DNA from: Streptomyces sp. CBMA123
GTDB taxonomy: Bacteria; Actinomycetota; Actinomycetes; Streptomycetales; Streptomycetaceae
DNA length: 56,551 nt
Direction of reading: 5' to 3'
NCBI RefSeq assembly: GCF_014596465.1
Contig: NZ_MECK01000124.1
Span: 1 to 56,551, forward strand
Made by a program: the position numbers and the translations under genes. Shown piece by piece: positions 8,700-17,643 of the stretch (within the stretch, counting starts at the first letter, position 1; every line of letters starts with the position of its first letter). The notes under the pieces were generated by a model. It was not told the DNA's origin. It saw only the letters and a program-made list of their open reading frames with translations, and made no database searches.

Positions 8700-9098
8700 T
8701 CAGACGTCGGCTTCGATGGCGAAGGTGTTGCCGTCCGGATCCTGAAACCACGCGATACGTCCACCGCCGGCTCGCGCGGTGATGCCCCTGGGGTCGTGCT
8801 CCAGCCCGTCGTAGCGGGTGAAGTCGACGCCGGCGGCAGTGAGCTCGTCGACGACCTGCTCGATGTCGTCGACGTACCAAACCGCCATGGTCGCCCGCGA
8901 CTTCCCCGCGGTGCCCGACTGGTACACGTTCAGCGCCGGGCCGCCACCGGAACCGTAGACGCGGCTGCCGTCGGGGATGTCGGCGCTGGGACCGGCCCGC
9001 AAGGCCCGCAGGCCCAGCTTTCCTTCGTAGAACGCGACTGCTCGCTGAATGTCGGACACGGCGACCGAAGCACGCAGGTGGAAATCGCTCAAGGGCAT
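8700..9098 (-). CDS. VOC/glyoxalase-family protein
   Basis: 132 residues in the vicinal-oxygen-chelate fold: a first beta-alpha-beta-beta-beta module starting FHLRASVAVSDIQRAVAFYE and a second with AVWYVDDIEQVVDEL, ending WFQDPDGNTFAIEA. Members bind metals or small electrophiles, for example in antibiotic resistance or aldehyde detoxification. The chosen ATG has GGAGG upstream; a GTG/ATG five codons earlier is less well placed. It faces the MmyB-like regulator across about 210 bp with no clear terminator. Confidence 0.85.
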   Translation of the reverse strand: MPLSDFHLRASVAVSDIQRAVAFYEGKLGLRALRAGPSADIPDGSRVYGSGGGPALNVYQSGTAGKSRATMAVWYVDDIEQVVDELTAAGVDFTRYDGLEHDPRGITARAGGGRIAWFQDPDGNTFAIEADV

Positions 9099-9198
9099 GA
9101 TCCACCCTCCCACAGCCGCTGTTCGCGTTCACCTGCACCGGCGGGCCCGGGAGCGGGAAGCGGTGGGCACGGCTGGGTCGGGCGGCCGGTCTGTGAGG

Positions 9199-9972
9199 CT
9201 ACGCGGCGGCGGGCTCCGCGAGCCGGTGCCTGGTGCGAGGGGTGAGGGCGAGGCCGAGCAGGCAGCCCGCGACCAGGCCGATGCCGTGGTTGTTCCGCAT
9301 GAGGCAGAGCAGCGTTCCCGCGGCGGGGATGAGGAGCAGGTACCAGATCTCCTTGAAGGGGCGGCGGGGGGTGTTCGCGCCGAGCAGGCAGGTGACGGCC
9401 ACGGCGCCCAGGAGGGCACAGACGGCCACCGAGTCGCCGCCGCCTCGGGGCGACCAGCCGGTCAGGCTGACCACGTGCGCCAGGACACCGCCGACGAGGA
9501 AGACGGCCAGGGTCCGCCACCAGCCGAGGACCGCCTCGGCGACCGCGCCGACCACGAGCAGGGCCGGCAGGTTGATCGCGATCTGCATGATGCCCGAGGA
9601 CTGCACCAGCAGTGCGGTCACGGCCCGCCACCACTGCCCGTCCGACAGGGCGTCCGGCCGGCGCATCAGATCCTCGACGACGGAGGGCACCGCGTACTGG
9701 ACCACCGCCATCACCGCCATCACCGCGAACAGGGCGAGGGTGGCCCAGGGGCGCCGCGCCAGGGCCGCGCGGACCACCGCCAGCACGTCGCCCGGCCCGC
9801 CGGCATTCGCCGCGCGGCCGGCCGCCGCGCCGCCGGCCCCGGAGTCGCTCGCGGGGCCGTTTGTGGGGCCGTTCGTGGGGCCGTTCGTGGGGCTGACCAG
9901 CACCAACGCCCTTAGTCCCACACCGATCACCACGGCAGCGCTTGCGTACAACCCGATTTCGTGCGGCGACAT
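9199..9972 (-). CDS. rhomboid-like membrane protein, atypical
   Basis: 257 residues with about six hydrophobic segments. GQWWRAVTALL followed by IAINLPALLVVG matches the rhomboid TM1/L1/TM2 region, GGGDSVAVCALLGA sits where the catalytic GxSG serine lies, and NNHGIGLVAGCLLG matches the TM6 histidine. So a Ser and a His are present, but the usual His in the TM2 HxxxN motif is Gln here and the serine loop is unusual, so proteolysis is not assured. Residues 24-34 are a TNGP repeat encoded by a 12-bp tandem array. It may be an intramembrane protease or an inactive relative. Confidence 0.7.
   Translation of the reverse strand: MSPHEIGLYASAAVVIGVGLRALVLVSPTNGPTNGPTNGPASDSGAGGAAAGRAANAGGPGDVLAVVRAALARRPWATLALFAVMAVMAVVQYAVPSVVEDLMRRPDALSDGQWWRAVTALLVQSSGIMQIAINLPALLVVGAVAEAVLGWWRTLAVFLVGGVLAHVVSLTGWSPRGGGDSVAVCALLGAVAVTCLLGANTPRRPFKEIWYLLLIPAAGTLLCLMRNNHGIGLVAGCLLGLALTPRTRHRLAEPAAA
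9853..9892. repeat. 12-bp tandem repeat (GGGGCCGTTCGT) within the rhomboid-like gene
   Basis: Three units of GGGGCCGTTCGT (the first with TTTGT) plus a partial fourth. It is in frame and encodes a repeated TNGP. A closely related 12-mer array follows the ligase gene near 42.27 kb. Confidence 0.9.
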
Positions 9973-10358
9973 CGCCGACCCCCCGTTCGAACAGCCTCGG
10001 GGCACCTCGCCCCGTCGACGCGGCCCATCCTCGCAATCGGGCGGCGCCCCACGCCAGCGCGGATGATCACTGGATGACCATGACAGTCGTCACAGTGGGC
10101 GATCACCCTGGAGGTCGGCCACCGGTCACCGGTCACCGGGCGGGTTCGGGTACGAGCGCGGCGGGGACGGCACCTTCCACGACGCCGACGCGTGGACCGA
10201 GTTGTCGACCCGGGGGCACCTAGCGACGGTCGGTCTCGGCCAGGAGCCGGGCCCGATGGCGCTCGCCCGTGCCCTGCTGCCGCCACCGCGACGGCCGGCG
10301 CGGGGCAGGCGTTACATTTGGGGCGAAAAGGGGCTCGATCGCCGACGAGGTGTGGCCG
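9973..10358. other. intergenic region between divergent genes
   Basis: 386 bp between the rhomboid-like gene and dedA-like gene. A TGAC-AGTC-GTCA inverted repeat lies near 10081-10092. A high-GC3 frame near 10140-10230 reads GFGYERGGDGTFHDADAW, which looks like old coding sequence, but I cannot identify it. TTACAT at about 10312 could be a -10 element for the downstream gene. Confidence 0.3.
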
Positions 10359-11000
10359 ATGCATGCGATCACCGACTGGCTGCGCGGCCTGTCCGGCCCG
10401 GTGGTGTACGCGGTCGTCGGCGGCATGGTCTTCACCGAGGACGCCCTGTTCTTCAGCTTCTTCATCCCCGGCGAGACCGCCGCCGTCCTCGGCGGCTTCA
10501 TCGCCCACCAGGGCAGCGTCTCCCTCGGCTGGATGGTCCTGGTCGTGGTCTGCGCGGCCGTTCTCGGGGACTCCGCCGGCTATGAGATCGGCCGACACCT
10601 CGGCCCGGCGATCCTGCGCACCCGGCCGCTGCGGCGCCATGCGAAGCAGGTCGACGCGGTGCGGGACTCGATCCGCCGACGCGGGCCGGCCGCCGTCTTC
10701 GTCGGCCGTTTCGTCGCGTTCTTCCGCCCGCTGGTGCCCTCGCTGGCCGGGATGTCCCGGATGCCGTACCGCCGGTTCCTGTTCTACAACGCCCTCGGTG
10801 GGCTTGCCTGGGGCGTCGGCTTCACCCTCCTGGGCTACTTCGCCGGAGCCGCCTACACCAGGGTGGAGGGCACCGTCGGCCGGGTCGCCGCCCTCACGAT
10901 CGCCGTGATCATCGCCGCCGTGTTGCTGGTCTGGTACGTCCGGCGACACCGTTCGCGGGGGCGGGAGCCGTCGGATGACGGGGGCGGGCGGGAGCCCTGA
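10359..11000 (+). CDS. DedA-family membrane protein
   Basis: 213 residues, about five or six hydrophobic segments. DedA hallmarks are present: FFIPGETAAVLGGF (residues about 34-47), GDSAGYEIGRHLGP, and FVGRFVAFFRPLVPSLAG, which carries the conserved Arg residues. The family includes proteins needed for membrane homeostasis and undecaprenyl-phosphate or phospholipid translocation. A charged C-terminal tail follows the last helix. The ATG is preceded by GAGG; an earlier GTG is possible. It converges on the broken thioesterase gene. Confidence 0.88.
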   Translation: MHAITDWLRGLSGPVVYAVVGGMVFTEDALFFSFFIPGETAAVLGGFIAHQGSVSLGWMVLVVVCAAVLGDSAGYEIGRHLGPAILRTRPLRRHAKQVDAVRDSIRRRGPAAVFVGRFVAFFRPLVPSLAGMSRMPYRRFLFYNALGGLAWGVGFTLLGYFAGAAYTRVEGTVGRVAALTIAVIIAAVLLVWYVRRHRSRGREPSDDGGGREP

Positions 11001-11814
11001 ACCGGACGGCCCCGACCGGCCGCCCGGCCCGGCGGTGTGGGCTCCCGGGGCACGCGGAGCGAGTCGGCGGACCCACCCGGCGACCCTTGTCGTCGATGCC
11101 TTCTCTCATGCACCCACCGTCGAGCGGCCACCCGAACGAGATCGATCCGGACGAACGATCGACCACGAGGCGTCTCACGCGGTTTGGGAATCGATTCTCA
11201 GAGCAGGCGGTGGACAGACGGTCCTCGGTGCCGGCGACGACGTGCAGGGGCAGGGCCAGCGGCGCGCCCGGGGTGTGCCGGTGGCTGCCGACCATCTCGA
11301 AGTCGGCCCGGTGGGTGGTCATGATCAGTGCCAGCAGCTCCTCGTCGTCGGCGATCTCGGCGGGCAGCGAGCCGTACTGGCCCTGGATGGCCGCGAACAG
11401 CTCGCGGTCGCCGAGGTGGTGGATCGGTGGCACGCCGCGCGGCAGGTCGGGGGCGACGCAGGCGGAGAGGTACAGCCGTTCCGGCTGCGGCAGCCCGCGG
11501 TCCCGCAGGGCCCGGGCCGTTTCGAACGCGACGAGCGCGCCCAGGCTGTGGCCGAAGAAGGCGAACCGGCCCCGGAAGTCGGCGTGTTCGACGATGTCGG
11601 CGACGGCCTGCTCGATCCGGGTGTGCCCCGGCTCGTCGATCCGCGAGCCACGGCCCGGGAGTTGCACGCCCCAGATCTCGGCTTCGGGAAGTTCGTCGCC
11701 CCAGCGGACGAACTCCCCCGGCGAGCCGCCGCTGTGGGCGAAGCAGTACAGCCGGACTGCGGCATCGGGCCGCCGACGGCGGCAGACCAGCAGTGCGGGT
11801 CGGTGCTCAGGCAT
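10909..11814 (-). pseudogene. type II thioesterase, C-terminus lost
   Basis: The first 200 codons encode a typical type II thioesterase of NRPS/PKS clusters: RLYCFAHSGGSPGEF, the nucleophile elbow FGHSLGALVAFE, and the acid region HVVAGTEDRLS. After that (about base 11205) homology stops: the expected last helix with the catalytic His is replaced by about 100 codons of low-complexity Arg-rich sequence reading into neighbouring DNA. It should therefore be inactive. Its start overlaps the end of the MFS gene by eight bases, so the two were once a coupled operon. In active clusters these enzymes clear misprimed carrier proteins. Confidence 0.75.
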
Positions 11815-12842
11815 GGACGACCTCCTTCGCAGGGGTGGGGCCGGGGATCTCCCGCAGGGAGCGGACGGCCGGCCCCAGCGCCGGCAGCGCCGCGAGCAGG
11901 CCGCCCAGACCGAGCAGCCATACGACCGTGCGCAGGCCGAGCGGCCCGACCAGGGCACCGCCGGCGAAGGTGCCGACCGGGATCGCGCCCCAGTTGACGA
12001 ACCGGAACGTTGCCGTCATCCGCCCACGCAGCTCGGGCGGGGTGACGGACTGGCGCAGGCTCACCGAGTTGATGTTGAAGACGGCGGCGCTGAACCCCGC
12101 CAGCGCCATGGCCGCGACGAGAACCGGCACCGCGCTCGTCGGGGTGGCCAGCGGGAGCAGCAGGAGCGCGCCCGCCATCAGCACGGCCGAGCCACCGAGG
12201 GCGGGCCCGACTCCGCGCAGGCCGGTCAGCCGCTCGTTGAGCAGCGAGCCGACCAGTACACCGCCGTTGGCGACGGCCAGCGCGCCACCCAACGCCCCCG
12301 CGGACAGGTGCAGTTCACGCACCGCATAGAGCAGCAGCACCGCCTGGCCCATGCCGAGCAGGCCGAACAGGTTGCCCAGGCCCGCGGTCAACACGATCGG
12401 CCGCAGCAGGCGATGGCCGAAGACCGATCTCAGCCCGTCCCGGATCTCGGTGACGAGCGCCGCCCGCTCCGCCCGGGCCGGGCGCGGCTCCTCCCGTGCC
12501 CGCATCAGCAGGACCAGCACGCCGGACACCGCGAAGCCGACCGAGTTGGCCAGCACCGCGACGGGCGCGGTCAGCCACTGGACCAGGAGGCCGCCGATGC
12601 TCGGGCCGCCCAACTGCCCCACCGTGGTGGAGAGCTGCAGTTTGGAGTTGCCCTCGACCAAGCGCTCCGCACCGATCACGGTGGGCAGGAAGGACTGGGC
12701 CGCGAGGTCGAAGAAGACCGTCATCACCCCGACCACCAGCGCCGCCGGGTAGAGCACCCACAGCCGCAGCACCCCGCAGAGCGCGCTCACGGGCACGGCC
12801 AGCAGCACCGCCGCCCGCACCAGGTCGGCGACGATCCAACTC
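11807..12842 (-). pseudogene. MFS exporter, N-terminus lost
   Basis: About 340 codons match MFS_3-type drug or siderophore exporters: an inner segment IVADLVRAAVLLAVPV, the central loop EPRPARAERAA, FNINSVSLRQSVTPPELRGR and a C-terminal helix bundle. Homology starts in what is normally the second or third transmembrane helix; the first 70-90 residues are missing and the frame runs instead into an acyltransferase fragment. It is very likely non-functional. Linkage to a type II thioesterase suggests it once exported a natural product. Confidence 0.7.
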
Positions 12843-12980
12843 GGAGATCCTGGCGGCGAACTCGCCCAGGATCGGCTCGACCTGCGCGCTGTGACCGGCG
12901 GCGGCGATGTGCAGCCGACGGGCGTCCACACCGCGCTCGCTCAGCCGCCGGCGCAGCTCCTCCACGGCGGCGGGCGGGCT
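12840..12980 (-). pseudogene. fragment of a polyketide synthase acyltransferase domain
   Basis: About 45 codons read VEELRRRLSERGVDARRLH then IAAAGHSAQVEPILGEF, which matches the C-terminal part of PKS acyltransferase domains around the second active-site histidine (usually HxxH or GHS in this segment). It is joined directly to the truncated MFS frame at about 12840, without start or stop. It is a remnant left by a deletion. Confidence 0.6.
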
Positions 12981-13078
12981 GGAGCGCGGCTACCACGTCC
13001 TCACCTTCGACGGCCCCGGACAGTCCAGCGCGATCCGCCACGACGGACTGACCCTACGGCCCGAGCGGGAGCACGTCA
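12975..13078 (+). pseudogene. fragment of an alpha/beta hydrolase, opposite strand
   Basis: On the plus strand about 33 codons read ERGYHVLTFDGPGQSSAIR then HDGLTLRPEREHV, which resembles the strand-4 region of FrsA/pseudooxynicotine-hydrolase-like alpha/beta hydrolases. No nucleophile elbow follows. It abuts the acyltransferase fragment at about 12975, so this is another deletion or rearrangement junction. Confidence 0.5.
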
Positions 13079-13185
13079 GGCGTCCAGGGCGTAGCGGCCG
13101 ATGGGCGCCCAGGCCGTCCGGCGTGCTCGGTCGGCGCGGCCTCATGGCGCCCGGCAGTGCCTGACCGCCGCCCGACACCGCTAAG

Positions 13186-13239
13186 CGGATAGGTAATCCG
13201 GTTGTGTGCTACCGTCCCAGCAAGCGGATGAACTATCCG
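13186..13239. promoter_or_regulatory. two TetR-type operators flanking the SDR promoter
   Basis: Two copies of CGGAT-N5-ATCCG lie at 13186-13200 and 13225-13239, centres 39 bp apart. A -10-like TACCGT (13210-13215) sits between them, so one operator overlaps the -35 region and the other the start point. The same palindrome precedes the tetR-like gene downstream. Confidence 0.75.
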
Positions 13240-13260
13240 AATATCTGGGTGGAGGTGCAC

Positions 13261-14151
13261 ATGGTGAAGACAGCCGTGGTCACAGCGGGGACGGCCGGCA
13301 TCGGGCTGGAGACGGCCCTGGGACTGGCCGACGCCGGGTTCTCGGTCACTGTGGTCGGACGCAACGCCGGCCGCGGTGCCCGGGCGGTCGACCGAATCAA
13401 CGCAACGAGCCCGGCGCATCCCGGACGGTTCCTGCCCGCCGACCTCGGCTCGCTCGACCAGGTGCGCGCGCTCGCCGACCGGATCGCCGCCGAGCACGCC
13501 GCCTCCGGCGACCCGCTGACCGTGCTGGTCAACAACGTCGGGGCGATGTTCCCGCAGCGACAGACCCTGGATGGCATCGAAGCGTCGTTCGTCGTCAACC
13601 ACCTCTCGCCGTACCTGCTGACGGAACTGCTGCTGCCCACGCTGACAGCCGGGGCGCCGAGCAGGATCGTGAACGTGACCTCGGGCGCGGTCGGGCTCGC
13701 GAAGAGGGCCTTCGACGCCGTCGAGCCGCCCGGCGGCTACTACGGCTTCCACTGGTACGGCCGCGCCAAGCTCGCCAACCTCGCCTACACGCTCGACCTG
13801 GCGAACCGGCTGAAGGGCACGACCGCCTCCGTCTTCGCCGCCGACCCGGGAGGCGCCGCGACCGACATGACCAACGGCACCATGACCGACCCGCGGATCG
13901 TCTCACCGGCCCTGCGACTGCTGTGGCCGCTGGTGCGCCGCAAGTTCGAACGCTCCACCTCGGGCCCGGCGTCCGTGGCTGCCCGGCCCTCGATCGTCGC
14001 CGCCACCGACGAAGCCCTCGCGGGCCGGACCGGCATCGTCATCGGGGCCCAGGTGCACCCGGTGTCGCCGCTGCGCGCAGCGACCGACCCCCGCATCGCC
14101 CGGGACGTGCGCCGGCTCAGTGAACGGTACGCACCTCTCACCGTCACCTGA
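13261..14151 (+). CDS. short-chain dehydrogenase/reductase
   Basis: 296 residues of the SDR family: nucleotide-binding turn TAGTAGIGLETA near residue 7 (Thr-Ala in place of the more usual TGxxxG start), NNVGAMF near 93, catalytic Ser in NVTSGAVG near 140 and YGRAK (Tyr/Lys) near 163. It resembles the retinol-dehydrogenase/WW-oxidoreductase-like branch that acts on lipophilic alcohols or ketones. GGAGG precedes the ATG by six bases. Two operators lie upstream and a TetR gene follows 68 bp downstream, so it is the likely target of that repressor. Confidence 0.9.
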   Translation: MVKTAVVTAGTAGIGLETALGLADAGFSVTVVGRNAGRGARAVDRINATSPAHPGRFLPADLGSLDQVRALADRIAAEHAASGDPLTVLVNNVGAMFPQRQTLDGIEASFVVNHLSPYLLTELLLPTLTAGAPSRIVNVTSGAVGLAKRAFDAVEPPGGYYGFHWYGRAKLANLAYTLDLANRLKGTTASVFAADPGGAATDMTNGTMTDPRIVSPALRLLWPLVRRKFERSTSGPASVAARPSIVAATDEALAGRTGIVIGAQVHPVSPLRAATDPRIARDVRRLSERYAPLTVT

Positions 14152-14188
14152 CCCGCCAGGCGGTGCGAGTGCCGTCGGGGGGCATCAT

Positions 14189-14205
14189 CCGGATGGAGAA
14201 TCCGG
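14189..14205. promoter_or_regulatory. TetR autoregulatory operator and -10 element
   Basis: CCGGAT-GGAGA-ATCCGG is the extended form of the palindrome found twice before the SDR gene. TATCAT at 14207-14212 is a good -10 hexamer, placing transcription start at or next to the ATG at 14220, so the repressor mRNA may be leaderless. Confidence 0.7.
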
Positions 14206-14219
14206 TTATCATGTCCCCC

Positions 14220-14798
14220 ATGACGACGCCCCTGCGCAAGGACGCGGCCCGCAACTGGGACCGGATCGTCGCGGTCGCCCGTGCCCTGGTCGACCAGGGC
14301 ACACCCCTGCAGCTGAACGACGTCGCCGGCCGCGCCGGACTCGGAGTCGGCACCGTCTACCGGCACTTCGCCACCCCCGAGGCGCTACTGGAGACCGTCG
14401 CCACCCCCTGCCTGGAAGCCCTGGCCGACCACGGCCGGCAAGCTCTGACCGGCACCGACCCCTGGCGCGCCCTCGAAGGCTTCCTGTACCGCACCGTCGA
14501 AGCGCAGGTCACCGACGCGTCCCTCGCCCCGGTCGCCGCGGCAGCCACCGACACCCTGCCGCGCACCACGGAACTCAAAGAGACACTTCGGTCGGTCGGC
14601 ACCGCACTCCTCGGCCGGGCTCGCGATGCCGGAACGGTCCGACGCGACCTGGCCGCCACCGACCTCGTCCCGCTCATGTGCGGCATCGCCTACGCCGTCA
14701 ACGTCCACGGCGGCACACCCGCCGACCGGATCGACACCGCACACCGCTACCTGGCCACACTCCTCGAAGGACTGCACACCACGCCACAGCACACGTGA
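14220..14798 (+). CDS. TetR-family repressor
   Basis: 192 residues. The N-terminal HTH (about 10-55) reads LQLNDVAGRAGLGVGTVYRH, the standard TetR pattern; the rest is a helical ligand-binding domain. It follows the SDR gene, and identical palindromes before both genes argue that it represses both, with release by a substrate-like ligand. The ATG at 14220 fits a leaderless start behind TATCAT; ATGs at 14211 and 14193 are in frame but less consistent with the promoter. Confidence 0.9.
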   Translation: MTTPLRKDAARNWDRIVAVARALVDQGTPLQLNDVAGRAGLGVGTVYRHFATPEALLETVATPCLEALADHGRQALTGTDPWRALEGFLYRTVEAQVTDASLAPVAAAATDTLPRTTELKETLRSVGTALLGRARDAGTVRRDLAATDLVPLMCGIAYAVNVHGGTPADRIDTAHRYLATLLEGLHTTPQHT

Positions 14799-15322
14799 GA
14801 ACACCACCCGCACACCAACCGGGGTGATCCGCACCTGCCGCCACGACCTGCATGGCGCGCCGGTCTGCGATCGCCGTCCCCCTGAGGTCGTCCGGCGTGC
14901 GAGCGCCGAGCACGACGAGGAACCCGACCGGATGATCGCCGCCGCCCGCGCCGACAGCCCGGTCATGCACTGGGCCTGCGACCACAGCTGCTACGTGACG
15001 GGTACGGCGCTGTGGTTCAAGCGCAAACGATGCCCACCTCCCTACCGTGGGCAGTGGTCAGCACAGACGCTGGAGCCCCGGCCGCGGCCCGCGCAGGTCG
15101 CACTTCCGCGCAACGGGGCCGACCGTCCCCCATGGTTCGTCGGCCCCGCAAGGTCGAGCACAGGCAGGTCCGTACACCAACGCCACCCCGCGGCCAGCGC
15201 GACCTGCACGGTCGTCAGCGCGAGGGCGACAGGTTAAGCAAACCGAAAGCTGCGGCCTCCTAGCTTCGGCAGCGTGAGTGGTCTGCGACTGCGGACCCCC
15301 GCCGCCTTGGAGGTAGGAAGTC
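14799..15322. other. 524-bp gap with an operator-like repeat before the exporter
   Basis: No gene is supported. A plus-strand frame around 14850-15030 with strong GC3 bias (EPDRMIAAARADSPVMHWA) may be old coding sequence; I do not recognise it. Near the right end, CCGAAAGCT (15243-15251) and AGCTTCGG (15262-15269) form an inverted repeat overlapping a -10-like TAGCTT, a plausible operator for the exporter gene. Confidence 0.4.
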
Positions 15323-17512
15323 ATGGAACGCTTCGCCGCATTCGTGATGCGGCACCGCATCTGGGTGGCGCTCATCTGGGTCGCCATCACGGTCGTCGGC
15401 GTCCTCATGGCGCCGCAGGTGTCAGGCCGGCTCAAGAGCGGCACGACCATCAGCGCGCCCAGCTACACCGCCAACAAGTCCCTGCAACAGCACTACGGCG
15501 GCGTCGCGGCCAACCCGAGCGTCCTGGTCGTGGACCTGCCCGCCGGCACCACCGTCGACAGTCCCCAGGCCAGGGCCGGGCTGGCCGCGGCCGACAAGGT
15601 TGCCGCCCAGGTGCCGCAGGTACGCGACCTGTCCTACGCCAACACCGGCGACAGGGCCCTGGTCGGCAACAACGGCACCGCAACCCTGATCATGGTCTAC
15701 CCGCCCGCCATGGGCGACCCGGTCCCGCAGGAGGTGATGGATGCCATGGGAGCGGCCATCGCCCGCCAGGTCCCCGGCGCGCACGCGCAGACCACCGGCC
15801 TCGAGCAGCTCGGCAACGGCGGCACCAGCTCCGGCGGCAGCGTGCTGAGCGAGATCCTGGTCGGTATCGGCCTCGCACTGATCGTCCTCGCGTGGGTGTT
15901 CGGTTCTGCGCTCGCGATCCTGCCGCTGATCTCGGCGATCGTCTCGGTGCTCACCATGCAGGTGGCCATCTACGGCCTCACCTACGCCACCGACCTCGCC
16001 ATCAACCCCTCGGTGCAGTTCATCGTCGCCCTGCTGGGCCTGGGCCTGTCCGTCGACTACGCGCTGCTGCTGGTCAACCGCTGGCGCGAGGAGCGCGACA
16101 ACGGCGCCGACAACAAGGAGGCCGTCGTCCGGTCGCTCAGGAAGGCCGGCCACTCCGTCGCCTTCAGCGCCCTGATCGCCTCCCTCGGCCTGTTCGCGCT
16201 GACCGTCATGCCCGTCTCGTTCATCCAGGGCGTCGGCCTGTCGGGACTGTTCATCCCGTCCATCGCCGCCCTCGTCGCCCTGACCACGGTGCCTCTGCTG
16301 CTGTCCAGCATCGGACCGCGCCTGGACAGGATCCGACTGCGCAAGCGCAAGGTTGTCAGCACCCCCAGCCGGACGTGGACCCGCAGCGCGCAGCAGATCG
16401 TGAAGCGGCCCAAGACCGCCGCCGCGATCGGCGCCGCGATCCTGGGAGTGCTGTGCGTGTTCGGCGCGACCATCAACATGAACCAGCCCGCCGGCACCTC
16501 GCTCGCCCCCAACGGCCCCGCCGAGCAGGCCCTGGTCCAGCTCCAGCACGACGGCTTCCCGACCGGGGTGCTCACATCGGTGCCGGTCGAACTGCCCGTC
16601 GGCACCGACCCAGCCGCGACCGCCGCCTCCTTGCGGGCGCTGCCCTCCATGCACGGCGTCCTGGTCTCCGGCGCCCCGCAGTGGAACCAGCACGGCACCT
16701 CGGTGATCATGGGCCTGCCCAACGCCCAGGTCGGTACCGCCCACGCCGGAACCACCGTGGCCGACCTGCGCGCAGCGGCTCCGCACAACGCGCTCATCGG
16801 CGGCGAGCAGACCCAGAACACCGACCTGACCCACATTCTGATGCACTGGTTCCCGCTGCTGTTCGTCGTCGTCGCGCTGGTCACCTTCCTGCTGCTGGCC
16901 CGGGGCATGCGCTCCCTGCTGCTGCCCGCCAAGGCCGTCGCCCTCAACATCCTCTCCGTGGGAGCTGCTTACGGCGTCCTGGTGCTCATCTGGCAGCTCG
17001 GCTACGGCTCCAACAGCCTGTGGGGCATCCCCGCCACCGGATCGATCAACCCGCTCGTCCCGATGCTCCTCTTCGGGTTCCTGTTCGGGGTCTCGATGGA
17101 CTACGAGGTGTTCATCCTCGCCCGCGTCCGTGAAGCCTTCGACCGCACCGGAGACACCAACGGCGCCGTCGTCGAAGGGATCGCCCGTACCGGACGCCTC
17201 GTGACCAGCGCTGCCCTCATCCTCTTCCTGGCCCTGGCGTCCCTGTCCTCCGCGCCCGATGTCACCATCAAGATGATGGCCACCGGCATGGCCGCCGGCG
17301 TCCTGATCGACGCCCTGGTCGTGCGCACCCTGCTCACGCCCGCCCTGGTGGTGCTGTTCGGCAAGGCCAACTGGTACCTGCCCACCTGGGCCGCCCGCCT
17401 GCTGCGGGTCAAGCCCTCCACCGCTGCCGACCACCACGATGTCGACGACGAGGACGGCGACGGCAGCGACGACCGGCTCAGCACCGCAGACCTTCAGTCC
17501 CTGCGCCCCTGA
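15323..17512 (+). CDS. MMPL-family RND exporter
   Basis: 729 residues with the two-fold architecture of MmpL transporters: TM1 (about 12-32), a periplasmic-side domain, a five-helix bundle (about 175-330) with GLGLSVDYALLLVNRWREE, a second soluble domain and a second bundle (about 510-690) with FGVSMDYEVFILARVRE. The Asp-Tyr pairs in both bundles are the proton-relay positions of the family. These proteins export lipids or hydrophobic metabolites using the proton gradient. The C-terminal tail is acidic. GGAGG lies about ten bases before the ATG. A response regulator and kinase follow in the same direction. Confidence 0.93.
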   Translation: MERFAAFVMRHRIWVALIWVAITVVGVLMAPQVSGRLKSGTTISAPSYTANKSLQQHYGGVAANPSVLVVDLPAGTTVDSPQARAGLAAADKVAAQVPQVRDLSYANTGDRALVGNNGTATLIMVYPPAMGDPVPQEVMDAMGAAIARQVPGAHAQTTGLEQLGNGGTSSGGSVLSEILVGIGLALIVLAWVFGSALAILPLISAIVSVLTMQVAIYGLTYATDLAINPSVQFIVALLGLGLSVDYALLLVNRWREERDNGADNKEAVVRSLRKAGHSVAFSALIASLGLFALTVMPVSFIQGVGLSGLFIPSIAALVALTTVPLLLSSIGPRLDRIRLRKRKVVSTPSRTWTRSAQQIVKRPKTAAAIGAAILGVLCVFGATINMNQPAGTSLAPNGPAEQALVQLQHDGFPTGVLTSVPVELPVGTDPAATAASLRALPSMHGVLVSGAPQWNQHGTSVIMGLPNAQVGTAHAGTTVADLRAAAPHNALIGGEQTQNTDLTHILMHWFPLLFVVVALVTFLLLARGMRSLLLPAKAVALNILSVGAAYGVLVLIWQLGYGSNSLWGIPATGSINPLVPMLLFGFLFGVSMDYEVFILARVREAFDRTGDTNGAVVEGIARTGRLVTSAALILFLALASLSSAPDVTIKMMATGMAAGVLIDALVVRTLLTPALVVLFGKANWYLPTWAARLLRVKPSTAADHHDVDDEDGDGSDDRLSTADLQSLRP

Positions 17513-17526
17513 CCCAGAGCCCGTAC

Positions 17527-17569
17527 GGCGGGCCCCAGACGTCGAACCCCGGCATCCCAGGGGCCCGCC
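17527..17569 (+). terminator. GC-rich hairpin after the exporter gene
   Basis: GGCGGGCCCC and GGGGCCCGCC form a perfect 10-bp stem around a 23-base loop, 15 bases after the stop. There is no T-run, so termination may be partial and allow read-through to the two-component genes. Confidence 0.5.
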
Positions 17570-17643
17570 CCGCCGATCCACCCAAGCCCCAGCCCGCGGT
17601 CCGCCCAGCTCTCCGCCCCTCCCTCCGGCCAAGGAACCGCAAG

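Noticed and set aside
10909..13078. An intact small biosynthetic cluster (thioesterase plus exporter)
   Set aside because: Both genes are truncated at points needed for function and the flanking pieces are fragments.
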